In this document: in pieces, positions 35,306 through 43,454 of the stretch
How positions within the stretch are numbered: position 1 is the stretch's first letter
Layout: each line of letters opens with the position of its first letter
Source of the DNA: Pelagibacter sp052048135
GTDB taxonomy: Bacteria > Pseudomonadota > Alphaproteobacteria > Pelagibacterales > Pelagibacteraceae
DNA length: 64,000 nt
Reading direction: 5' to 3'
Assembly: GCF_052048135.1 (NCBI RefSeq)
Contig: NZ_JBNAIM010000002.1
Coordinates: 1 to 64,000 of the forward strand
The notes under the pieces: generated by a model
Database searches by the model: none
Told to the model about the DNA's origin: nothing
What the model saw: the letters and a program-made list of their open reading frames with translations, nothing else
Position numbers and translations under genes: made by a program

Positions 35306-36697
35306 ATGACAAAAAATAAAAACAACCAGGCAATATGGAGTACTAGAATAAAGAAAAATACTTCATTACTTTTTCAAAAAGTAGGTAGTTCTATTGAAAT
35401 TGATAAAAGATTATACAAAGAGGATATTGTTGGATCTATTGCTCATGTCGAAATGTTATTTAAACAAAAAATTATATCTTTTAAAATCAAAAATAAAATT
35501 GTTTTTGGTCTTAATAAGATTAAAAGCGAAATATCTAATAATAAATTTGAATTTAATAATAAATATGAAGATATTCATATAAATATTGAAAAGAGGCTTT
35601 TTCAAATTATTGGTGAAGAAGCTGGCTTTGTTCACACTGCCAGATCAAGAAATGATCAAATAATTACAGATTTTAAAATTTGGATTAAAACAAACACTAA
35701 AGAAATTGATATCTTATTGGACACTATAATCAAAAATATTCTTAAATTAGCTGAAAAAAATATTCATACTATTATGCCAGGTTTTACTCATTTAAAAAAT
35801 GCTCAAGCAGTTTCATTCGCACATTATTTAATGGCCTATGTTGAAATGTTTAAAAGAGATAAAAATAGATTTAACAATAATTTAAAAAGCTTAAATGAAA
35901 ACCCTTTAGGTGTAGCTGCTTTGAGCGGAACTTCTTTTAATATAGATAGAAATTATACAACAAAAAAGTTAGGTTTTGAAAAACCTACAAATAATTCTAT
36001 TGATACGGTATCAGATAGAGATTTTGTTTTAGATTTTCTTTATAGTGTTTCTGTATGTTCTATGCATATTTCTAGAATTTCTGAGGAATTAATAATTTGG
36101 AATTCCGATGCTTTCAAACTAATTAACTTATCAGATAAAATAGTTACGGGATCTTCTATTATGCCCCAGAAAAAGAATCCAGATCTTTTAGAATACCTGA
36201 GAGGAAAATCAGGAATCACTTATGGAAACTTATTTTCTATGCTTACAATTTTAAAAGGTTTGCCCTTATCATATTTTAAAGATTTACAGGATGATAAAGA
36301 AATCATTTTTAAATCAAATGACACTTTAATTAATTGTTTAAAAATATTTGATGAAGTTCTCAAAAATTTTAAACCAAATAAAAAAAAAATGCTAGAACTG
36401 GCAAGTTCAGGATATATTACAGCAACTGATTTAGCAGATTATTTTGTAAAAAACCTATCTATGTCATTTAGGACAGCGTACAAAAGAACTGCTGCTATTG
36501 TAAATTTGGCTGAAAAAAGAAATAAAACCCTTGATCAATTAACTATCGAAGAATTAAAGAAAATTGAGCCAAAACTCACAAAAGATGTTTTAAAAGTGTT
36601 TGATTTAAACAATTCTGTTGACTCAAAAAAATCATATGGCGGAACATCTTTTGATAATATTAAAAAAATGATAATGAAATATAAAAAGTTAAAATGA
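35306..36697 (+). CDS. argH: Argininosuccinate lyase
   Basis: The 463-residue protein has the fumarase/aspartase superfamily signature GSSIMPQKKNPD near residue 285, plus HTARSRNDQ near 110 and MPGFTHLKNAQ near 157. It cleaves argininosuccinate to arginine and fumarate, the last step of arginine synthesis. Length is normal. It is followed by lptM (ATGA overlap of 4 bp) and lysA, a gene string conserved in alphaproteobacteria. The 24 bp ahead of it must hold the promoter elements; a TATACT at 35292-35297 would give an almost leaderless mRNA. Confidence 0.97.
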   Translation: MTKNKNNQAIWSTRIKKNTSLLFQKVGSSIEIDKRLYKEDIVGSIAHVEMLFKQKIISFKIKNKIVFGLNKIKSEISNNKFEFNNKYEDIHINIEKRLFQIIGEEAGFVHTARSRNDQIITDFKIWIKTNTKEIDILLDTIIKNILKLAEKNIHTIMPGFTHLKNAQAVSFAHYLMAYVEMFKRDKNRFNNNLKSLNENPLGVAALSGTSFNIDRNYTTKKLGFEKPTNNSIDTVSDRDFVLDFLYSVSVCSMHISRISEELIIWNSDAFKLINLSDKIVTGSSIMPQKKNPDLLEYLRGKSGITYGNLFSMLTILKGLPLSYFKDLQDDKEIIFKSNDTLINCLKIFDEVLKNFKPNKKKMLELASSGYITATDLADYFVKNLSMSFRTAYKRTAAIVNLAEKRNKTLDQLTIEELKKIEPKLTKDVLKVFDLNNSVDSKKSYGGTSFDNIKKMIMKYKKLK

Positions 36698-36825
36698 TTA
36701 AAAAAATTATTTTGAGTCTAATTGTTTGTTTAATAATATTTTCCTGTGGAAAAAAAGGGGATCCTGAATATAAAGAACCTGGAAATAATGCTAAATTACA
36801 AATTTTCTTTATAAACAAAGTTTAA
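36694..36825 (+). CDS. lptM: LptM-type small lipoprotein
   Basis: The 43-residue peptide starts MIKKIILSLIVCLIIFSCGKK. It has a lipoprotein signal with lipobox IFSC, Cys18 as the lipidated residue, followed by the family motif CGKKGDP. LptM (YifL) is an outer-membrane lipoprotein that assists disulfide maturation of the LPS transporter LptD. The gene sits between argH and lysA, its usual place in alphaproteobacteria, overlapping argH by 4 bp and lysA by 1 bp. It would be missed by a length filter. The family call rests on the lipobox, the motif and the context. Confidence 0.85.
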   Translation: MIKKIILSLIVCLIIFSCGKKGDPEYKEPGNNAKLQIFFINKV

Positions 36826-38039
36826 TGAAATTTAAAAGTAATAAACTTAAAATTGAAAATGTAACAGTTCAAAGCATTGCTAGAAAATATGGAACACCAA
36901 CATATTGTTACTCCTACAAACAACTAAGAGAAAATATTCTAAAATTTAAAAAAAATTTTAAATCTTTTTCACCATTAATATGTTTTGCAATTAAATCAAA
37001 TACCAACCTAAATTTAATAAAGCAAATAAAAAAATTTGGACTTGGAGCAGATGTGGTATCATTAGGGGAATTAATTTTAGCATTAAAAGCTGGTATAAAT
37101 CCAAAAAAAATTGTTTTTTCAGGTGTTGGTAAAACAGCTAAAGAATTAAGTTATGCAATAGATAAAAATATTTTATTAATTAATGCTGAATCAAAAAGTG
37201 AAATATATGAAATTGAAAGAATTGCAAAATTAAAAAGAAAAAAAGTCCAAATAGGAATTAGATTAAATCCAAATACAGATGCAAAAACTTTAAATCAAAT
37301 CTCTACTGGTAAAAAAGAAAATAAATTTGGTGTAAATAGCAAACTCTTTTATGAACTAGTTAAATTTTGTAAGAGTTCTAAAAATATAAATCTCAAATGC
37401 TTAAGCGTACATATAGGAAGCCAAATCTTAAACCATAAACCTTACGAAAAGATGCTTAAAGTTATTGATAAAATAATTACAAAAACCAACTATAACTTTG
37501 ATTTTATTGATTTAGGCGGTGGAATGGGTATAGCATATGATGAAGAATCAAAAAAACTTAACTACAGTAAATATAGTTCAGCCATTAAAAAATTTCTAAA
37601 AAATAAAAAAATGAAAATAATATTTGAACCAGGAAGAGCTATTGTAGGAAATACTGGAATTTTAGTTTCAAAAATTATTTATATAAAAAAAAATGATAAA
37701 AAAAATTTTATTATAATTGATGCTGCAATGAATGATTTGATAAGACCAGCACTTTATGGAGCAGTTCATCAAATATTACCATCAATTAAAAAGAATAAAA
37801 AATCAAAAAAAATTTATGAATTTGTTGGGCCAATATGTGAAAGCACAGATAAATTTTCATCTATTAAAAATTTTCAGTTATTAGAAGAAAGTGACATAAT
37901 TGCTATTTGTGATGTTGGTGCATACGGAATGTCATTAAGTTCAAACTATAATCTTAGGCCTAAACCATTAGAAATATTGATTAATGGATCAAAAATTAGA
38001 GTTATTAAAAAAAGGCAAAAATATAGAGATATAATTTAA
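36825..38039 (+). CDS. lysA: Diaminopimelate decarboxylase
   Basis: The 404-residue PLP enzyme of the alanine-racemase fold shows the PLP lysine in CFAIKSNTN near residue 54, SVHIGSQI near 195, the phosphate-binding DLGGGMGI near 230 and EPGRAIVGNTG near 267. It converts meso-diaminopimelate to lysine, the final step of lysine synthesis. Length is normal. It overlaps lptM by 1 bp and is followed after 12 bp by plsC. Confidence 0.97.
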   Translation: MKFKSNKLKIENVTVQSIARKYGTPTYCYSYKQLRENILKFKKNFKSFSPLICFAIKSNTNLNLIKQIKKFGLGADVVSLGELILALKAGINPKKIVFSGVGKTAKELSYAIDKNILLINAESKSEIYEIERIAKLKRKKVQIGIRLNPNTDAKTLNQISTGKKENKFGVNSKLFYELVKFCKSSKNINLKCLSVHIGSQILNHKPYEKMLKVIDKIITKTNYNFDFIDLGGGMGIAYDEESKKLNYSKYSSAIKKFLKNKKMKIIFEPGRAIVGNTGILVSKIIYIKKNDKKNFIIIDAAMNDLIRPALYGAVHQILPSIKKNKKSKKIYEFVGPICESTDKFSSIKNFQLLEESDIIAICDVGAYGMSLSSNYNLRPKPLEILINGSKIRVIKKRQKYRDII

Positions 38040-38051
38040 CTTTCTACATTA

Positions 38052-38753
38052 ATGATTAGAAGTGTCATATTTTCATTTTTCTTTTTTATTGGAATAATTT
38101 TTATTTCAATAATTTTTTTACCAGCACTAATTTTACCTCAAAGGATTACTCTTATTGGTGGAAAATTAATGGGACATTGGGCAAGTTTCTGTTTAAAATT
38201 TTTTTTGTCTACAAAAATTATTGTCAAAGGTAAAGAAAATATAATTAATGATGAAAAATTTTTCATTGCCTCATCACATCAATCAATGTTTGAAACATTT
38301 TATCTACAAACAATTTTTAATTCTCCAGTTTTTATACTTAAAAAAGAATTACTTTTAATACCTGTTTTTGGGTGGTATTTAAAAAAAATTGGATCTATCT
38401 CAATTAAAAGAAACAAAATATCAAAAGAAAACTTAAATTTCTTCGAAGATATTTCAAAATCAGTCTTAAACTCTAACCGACCTCTAATAATTTTTCCTCA
38501 AGGAACTAGAGTTTTACCTATTGAAAGACCTCCTTTTAAAAAAGGGGCTTCTAGAATTTATCAAGAATTAAAAATTTCATGTCAGCCAATAGCTATCAAT
38601 TCTGGTTACGTTTGGCCTAAAAAAGGTATTAAACAAAGTAATAAAACTATAACTATTTCAATTTTAAAACCGATCAAAGCTAATTACTCAAAAGAAGAAT
38701 TTCTCAATATTTTAGAGGATAATATTTATTCTGAATTGAATTTATTAAACTAA
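38052..38753 (+). CDS. plsC: 1-acyl-sn-glycerol-3-phosphate acyltransferase, HX4E variant
   Basis: The 233-residue protein has an N-terminal membrane segment (about 5-28) and the PlsC motifs. The catalytic block is SSHQSMFETF with His76 and Glu81, so it is HX4E rather than the usual HX4D. The second block IIFPQGTR has Gln where FPEGTR is common. It acylates lysophosphatidate to phosphatidate at the inner membrane, a phospholipid-synthesis step. It is tail-to-tail with dnaN and shares the bases CTAA for both stops. Substitution by Glu is conservative, and activity is expected but not certain. Confidence 0.88.
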   Translation: MIRSVIFSFFFFIGIIFISIIFLPALILPQRITLIGGKLMGHWASFCLKFFLSTKIIVKGKENIINDEKFFIASSHQSMFETFYLQTIFNSPVFILKKELLLIPVFGWYLKKIGSISIKRNKISKENLNFFEDISKSVLNSNRPLIIFPQGTRVLPIERPPFKKGASRIYQELKISCQPIAINSGYVWPKKGIKQSNKTITISILKPIKANYSKEEFLNILEDNIYSELNLLN

Positions 38754-39862
38754 CCCTTCATTGGCATGACAACAAAAATACTATCATAATCTCCTGGATC
38801 TTTGATTAATGCAGGTGAACCTGTGTCATTTAAAAATAATTCGATTCTCTCTCCATCAATTTGAGAGGCTACATCAATTAAATATTTAGAATTGAAGCTA
38901 ATCTCTAAATCATGATCAAATTTTACAACAATTGTCTCTTTTCCATCTCCACTATTAGCATTATTCACTGATAAATTTAAAGTATCTTTTGTCAGATTAA
39001 ATTTTACTCCATCTTTTTTATCAAGTGACACTGAAGCCACACGATCTACTGAGTCTTGAAAAAGTTTAAGGTTAATGTCTAATTTTTTTTGATTATTTTT
39101 TGGTATGACTTGTATATAATTTGGGAATTTTCCATCAATTAACTTTGAAATCAAAATACTATTATTTAATTCAAATTTAATTTTTGATTTTATATTTGAA
39201 ACTTTTATATCTCCATCATAGTTTTCTAATAACGAACATAGCTGAAAAATAGTTTTTTTTGGTAGAATCACAGGCTCGAAATCTTTTTTTTTGTCTAATC
39301 TTAATTTAGAGATAGACATTCGATGACTATCTGTTGCTACTGCAGTAAGATAGTGTTTATCTTCAACTTCTGTTTGATGTAAGTAGATACCACTTAAATA
39401 ATGTCTTGTTTCATCATTTGATATCGAAAATTTGCACTTATTTAATAATTTTAACAAATCTTTAGAATTTATTATAAATTCATTTTCATTAAAATTTTCA
39501 TCAGTTAGAGGATATTCTGATGCACTTATACAATTTAAATTAAATATAGATTTTTCAGATTCTAAATGCAGTTTATTTGTATCAGTTAAATTTAAATTTA
39601 TTTTTTTTCCTGAGGAAAGTTTTCTAACTATATCATAAATAGTTGATAATGTAGTTGTGGTTTTACCTTGCTCTTCAACTTCAATGTTATTCAATTGATG
39701 AATAAAAATTAAATCTAAATCTGTCGCAGTAATAGTTAATTTTGTATTTTTAACATCTAAAAGTATATTTGATAATATTGGAAGTGTGCTTCTCTTTTCT
39801 ATTACTCCTTGACAGTAATTTAACGCTTGTTGAAGATCTTGTTGATTTACATTAAATTTCAT
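38750..39862 (-). CDS. dnaN: DNA polymerase III beta sliding clamp
   Basis: The 370-residue protein has the three-domain clamp organisation. It begins MKFNVNQQDLQQALNYCQGV, contains ATDLDLIF near residue 57, TAVATDSHRMSISKLRL near 173, and ends with the conserved PSALIKDPGDYDSIFVVMPMKG-like tail. The clamp encircles DNA and gives polymerase III its processivity. It overlaps the end of dnaA by 11 bp, the classic dnaA-dnaN order; recF is not seen on the next stretch. Confidence 0.97.
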   Translation of the reverse strand: MKFNVNQQDLQQALNYCQGVIEKRSTLPILSNILLDVKNTKLTITATDLDLIFIHQLNNIEVEEQGKTTTTLSTIYDIVRKLSSGKKINLNLTDTNKLHLESEKSIFNLNCISASEYPLTDENFNENEFIINSKDLLKLLNKCKFSISNDETRHYLSGIYLHQTEVEDKHYLTAVATDSHRMSISKLRLDKKKDFEPVILPKKTIFQLCSLLENYDGDIKVSNIKSKIKFELNNSILISKLIDGKFPNYIQVIPKNNQKKLDINLKLFQDSVDRVASVSLDKKDGVKFNLTKDTLNLSVNNANSGDGKETIVVKFDHDLEISFNSKYLIDVASQIDGERIELFLNDTGSPALIKDPGDYDSIFVVMPMKG

Positions 39863-41267
39863 TTTCTTTATTATACAGTATTTGATTTTTGAGCTTGTTA
39901 ATATTATCTATCATATCTGGATCTATTTCTTTTAACTTCTCTATAGTTTTCACTGAGTGTATTATTGTCGTATGATCTCTATTTGAAAACTCTCTTCCAA
40001 TTTCTGGCAATGATTTTGAAGTTAAAATTTTTGTCAAATATATAGCTGTTTGCCTTGGTCTTACTAAATATCTAGATCTTCTAGACGACAACATTTCATT
40101 TTTGCTAATTTTAAAAAATTTACAAACGATAGTCTGGATTAAATCTATGGTAACTTTATTCTCATTAAGATTTAGTAAATCTTTCAAAACAACTTTTGTC
40201 TCAGCTAAGTTGGGCATTTTGTTATAAATTCTCGAAAACGATATAATTCGGTTAATAGCCCCTACTAATTCCCTTATACTAGCTGTAATCTCTTTGCTGA
40301 TAAAATCTTTTATATCTGTTGATATTTTAAATTGGTCAGAATGTAAGTTGTTAAATTCTTGTAGTTTTTGTTCTATAATTTTTTTTCTAAGATCATAATC
40401 AGGTTTTTGGATATCAACAACTAAGCCACCTGCAAATCTAGATTTTATTCTTTCCTGAATTCTAGATAATTTATTTGGAGCTCTATCAGCGGAAATGATA
40501 ATTTGTGATTCTTTATCAAGAAGTGCATTAAAAGTATGAAAAAACTCTTCTTGCATCGCCTCTTTACCATTCATGAACTGTATGTCGTCAATTAGCAATA
40601 TATCTGTATTTCTAAAATAATCTTTAAATTTAACCATATCGTTGGTTTTAATTGATTTTACAAATTGATACATAAAACGTTCAGCTGAAATAAACATAAC
40701 TTTGTTATTTTTTTTCAATTCATAAGCTATTGAATTTAAAAGGTGCGTTTTTCCCATGCCCACACCACCATAAATATAAAGTGGGTTATAATGAGAAATA
40801 TTTTCTGAAACCTTTAATGATGCTTCGTAAGCTAGTTTATTACTTGCTCCTATAATAAAGTTTTCAAACTTTTTATTAGGATCTATACGGTTATATTGCA
40901 AATATGAATCCTTGATGAATGAAATATTTTCATTTTTGTCTGGATTCTTAGAATTTACTTCATTTTCTTTAATATATCTTTTTGGTTCTATAATTTTAAA
41001 TTCAACACGAATAATATCTTTTCTAAACAATCTAATAATATTTAATATTTGATCTAAATATCTTGAGACAATCCAATCGCGAATGAACCTTGTTGGTACT
41101 GACAATAATACATAATTATTAATCTCTTCAACAAAATCAATTTTTTTTAACCAACTTTCATAAATATCTAACCCTAATTTATTTTTCATTTGATCCTGAA
41201 TTAACTTCCAGTCAATCTTCTGAGCGTTAGAACTATTTAACTTTTTGTTTATGTTAGAATTATTCAT
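39852..41267 (-). CDS. dnaA: Chromosomal replication initiator DnaA
   Basis: The 471-residue protein has domain I (about 15-85, WKLIQDQMKNKLGLDIYESWL), a variable linker and the AAA+ domain. The Walker A is YGGVGMGKTHLLNSIA near residue 170 and the Walker B LLIDDIQF near 230. Domain IV carries the DnaA-box signature SRRSRYLVRPRQTAIYL and NRDHTTIIHSV. It opens oriC and loads the helicase. Immediately upstream lies a 275 bp AT-rich stretch and then rpsT, an order shared with other alphaproteobacteria, in which oriC is often elsewhere. Confidence 0.97.
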   Translation of the reverse strand: MNNSNINKKLNSSNAQKIDWKLIQDQMKNKLGLDIYESWLKKIDFVEEINNYVLLSVPTRFIRDWIVSRYLDQILNIIRLFRKDIIRVEFKIIEPKRYIKENEVNSKNPDKNENISFIKDSYLQYNRIDPNKKFENFIIGASNKLAYEASLKVSENISHYNPLYIYGGVGMGKTHLLNSIAYELKKNNKVMFISAERFMYQFVKSIKTNDMVKFKDYFRNTDILLIDDIQFMNGKEAMQEEFFHTFNALLDKESQIIISADRAPNKLSRIQERIKSRFAGGLVVDIQKPDYDLRKKIIEQKLQEFNNLHSDQFKISTDIKDFISKEITASIRELVGAINRIISFSRIYNKMPNLAETKVVLKDLLNLNENKVTIDLIQTIVCKFFKISKNEMLSSRRSRYLVRPRQTAIYLTKILTSKSLPEIGREFSNRDHTTIIHSVKTIEKLKEIDPDMIDNINKLKNQILYNKENEI

Positions 41268-41542
41268 AAATGTTGGAGAAAGTTCAGTTAGAACTATAAT
41301 TGGAATTTTGCAACAAATAATTTATTAAAAATAAAAAAAAATAAAATCTAGGATTGTGCAAATTTTACAATAATAAAAAAAATATTTTATAAAAATTTAT
41401 TTATTTAAATTTAGAAATAAAATTTATAATTGAATAAAATATATTTATTTATTTACTAAATCTAAATCTTGTATTGAAAAAATTTTTAATCGCAGATCAT
41501 GTAGAATTAAAAGTTGTATTATTAAACAACCTGAAGTGTTAT
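41268..41542. other. AT-rich intergenic region upstream of dnaA
   Basis: This 275-bp stretch, one of the longest gene-free stretches here, is almost pure A/T in its middle. By eye it has no cluster of DnaA boxes: one site, TGTGCAAAT at 41354-41362, matches the relaxed consensus with one mismatch on the minus strand. A weak hairpin lies just behind rpsT. It presumably holds the dnaA promoter, but no clear TTGACA/TATAAT pair was found. An origin here is possible but unsupported. Confidence 0.35.
41509..41530 (-). terminator. Weak hairpin with T-run behind rpsT
   Basis: On the minus strand GTTGT (41530-41526) and ACAAC (41517-41513) form a 5-bp stem with an 8-nt loop, followed by TTTT. It lies 13 bp after the rpsT stop. 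The stem is short, so termination would be partial and some readthrough into dnaA is likely. Confidence 0.3.
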
Positions 41543-41806
41543 TTAATTAATTAAAGCAATTTTTTTAGTAAATCTTGAAACATTTCTTGAAGCATTTTGT
41601 TTCTTAATTATACCAGACTTTGCTATTTTCATTAGTTCTGAATTCAACTTAGGTAAGAACTTTAGAGCTTCTGATTTCTTTTTGCTCTCGATTAATGTAT
41701 TCATTTTTTTTATAGCATTTTTATATCTGCTTTTTCTTGCTCTATTAACAGCAGTCTGTTTTGCTATTCTTCTTATTCTTTTAATTGCAGATTTTGTGTT
41801 AGCCAT
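41543..41806 (-). CDS. rpsT: 30S ribosomal protein S20
   Basis: The 87-residue protein starts MANTKSAIKRIRRIAKQT, the canonical S20 N-terminus, and continues as Lys/Arg-rich helices (ARKSRYKNAIKKM). A longer frame starts at 41842, but the 12 extra residues do not fit the family, so the ATG at 41806 is used. S20 binds 16S rRNA in the 30S body. Placement between mutM and dnaA is the usual alphaproteobacterial order. Confidence 0.97.
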   Translation of the reverse strand: MANTKSAIKRIRRIAKQTAVNRARKSRYKNAIKKMNTLIESKKKSEALKFLPKLNSELMKIAKSGIIKKQNASRNVSRFTKKIALIN

Positions 41807-41854
41807 GCGCAGGGGTATAACTTGAGATTTTATATTGGTCAATTAAATAATTGA

Positions 41855-42718
41855 TCATAATTGGCATAAATTACAAAAAAAAGTAGATCTGTTTGAAATA
41901 ATTTTTTTTTTAATAATACCACTGCATCCAATTCTTTTACAACTTAATCCATTTCTTTCATAAACATTAAAATTTTTTTGAAAATTTCCCTTTTTACCAG
42001 AAGTGTTCTTAAAATCTCTTATACTTGAACCTCCTTCTTTAATGGCTTTAAGGAGAATTTTTTTTGAATTAATTACGATTCTTTCACAATCTTTTCTTCC
42101 TATTAAAAATGCTTTTTTGTGAGGTTTTATTTTACTTAAGAATAAAATCTCACTTGCATATATATTTCCAATTCCTGATACAAAATTCTGATCAAGTAAA
42201 AAATTTTTCACAGTCCTTTTTTTTTTGCTAAAATATGAAAGAATATATTTTACATTAAATTCTGATTGGAATGGTTCGGGACCATATTTTGAAAATTTTT
42301 TTTTTAGTAAAGATGAATCTTTTATAATTTCAAAAAAACCAAATCTTCTTGGATCATTATAAATAATTTTTAAATTTTTAAAAATTATTTCTACATGATT
42401 GTGTTTTTTTGGTAAAGTAGGTGAACTATAAAAACTTGCATTAGTAATAAAGTTTTTTTTATTATTATTTATGATATGAATTGTCCCAGTCATGCCTAAG
42501 TGTAACAAACAATAACTACCATTTAAAAAACAGAAAATTATATACTTTGAAAATCTTTTAATCTTTATGATTTTTTGAAATTTTAAAAAACTCTCAAAAT
42601 TAGCAGGAATTTTTAATCTAAGTTTGTGATTTCTAACTATCACTTTTTTTATCTTTTGATTCCTAACCTTTTTATTCAGTGATTGTCTTACAATTTCTAC
42701 TTCTGGTAATTCTGGCAT
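41855..42718 (-). CDS. mutM: Formamidopyrimidine-DNA glycosylase
   Basis: The 287-residue protein starts MPELPEVEIVRQSL, giving the catalytic Pro2 and Glu3 after Met removal. It has NFLLDQNFVSGIGNIYASEIL (H2TH region) near residue 170 and a C-terminal zinc finger with CKRIGCSG and FCNLCQL. It excises 8-oxoguanine and cuts the AP site. It is divergent from ubiE with only 31 bp between the starts. Length is normal. Confidence 0.96.
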   Translation of the reverse strand: MPELPEVEIVRQSLNKKVRNQKIKKVIVRNHKLRLKIPANFESFLKFQKIIKIKRFSKYIIFCFLNGSYCLLHLGMTGTIHIINNNKKNFITNASFYSSPTLPKKHNHVEIIFKNLKIIYNDPRRFGFFEIIKDSSLLKKKFSKYGPEPFQSEFNVKYILSYFSKKKRTVKNFLLDQNFVSGIGNIYASEILFLSKIKPHKKAFLIGRKDCERIVINSKKILLKAIKEGGSSIRDFKNTSGKKGNFQKNFNVYERNGLSCKRIGCSGIIKKKIISNRSTFFCNLCQL

Positions 42719-42749
42719 TTAATACTATATTGAATATATATTTTTTTTT

Positions 42750-43454
42750 ATGCAACAATATCTTCAAAATAGAAAAGGGCTAGTTCAAAATGTCTTTGAT
42801 AAAGTTTATGATCGATATGATCTTATGAATGATTTTATGTCTTTTGGAATTCATCGATTATGGAAAAAAAATATGCTAAATATGATGAATCCTTCTAGAA
42901 ACCAGAAAATAATTGACGTTGCATGTGGTACGGGTGACATAGCTAAACTCTTTTTAGAAAATGTAAATAAATTTTCTAAAATTACATGTGTTGATCCAAA
43001 TAAAGGAATGATAAATAAAGGTAAAGAAAAATTAAGCAAGTATAAGAGTTTAAGTTGGATTATAGCGCCTGCAGAAAAACTACCTATTAAGGACGATTCA
43101 TTTGATTTTTACACAATAAGCTTTGGTTTAAGGAATACTAAAAATCTTGATAAATCTCTAGCTGAAGCTTATCGGGTTTTAAAACCTGGTGGAAGATTTT
43201 TGTGTCTTGAATTCTCAAAAATACAGAATTCAGGTCTTAATTTAATTTATAAAAATTATTCAAAAATTATACCAACAATTGGAAAATTCATTGTCGGTGA
43301 AAATGAACCTTATGAATATCTTGTTAAAAGTATAGAAGATTTCATAAATCAAAATGAATTAATTGATTTAATGGAAAAACAAAATTTTAAAAAATGTACT
43401 TATAGAAATCTATCTGGAGGTATAGTTTCTATACATAGCGGATGGAAAATTTAA
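42750..43454 (+). CDS. ubiE: Ubiquinone/menaquinone biosynthesis C-methyltransferase
   Basis: The 234-residue class I SAM methyltransferase shows NVFDKVYDRYDLMNDFMSFG near residue 14, the SAM-binding DVACGTGDIAKLF near 55, and SFGLRNTKNLDKSLAEAYRVLKPGG near 127. It methylates the benzoquinol ring at C-2 during ubiquinone synthesis. It is the first gene of a plus-strand string running through ubiB, coaBC, dut, thiF and an SH3 protein. The tail of ubiE overlaps the ubiB start by 1 bp. Confidence 0.96.
   Translation: MQQYLQNRKGLVQNVFDKVYDRYDLMNDFMSFGIHRLWKKNMLNMMNPSRNQKIIDVACGTGDIAKLFLENVNKFSKITCVDPNKGMINKGKEKLSKYKSLSWIIAPAEKLPIKDDSFDFYTISFGLRNTKNLDKSLAEAYRVLKPGGRFLCLEFSKIQNSGLNLIYKNYSKIIPTIGKFIVGENEPYEYLVKSIEDFINQNELIDLMEKQNFKKCTYRNLSGGIVSIHSGWKI

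Noticed and set aside
41354..41362. oriC called from a DnaA-box-like 9-mer
   Set aside because: A single site with a mismatch is expected by chance in AT-rich DNA; kept only as a note on the intergenic region.
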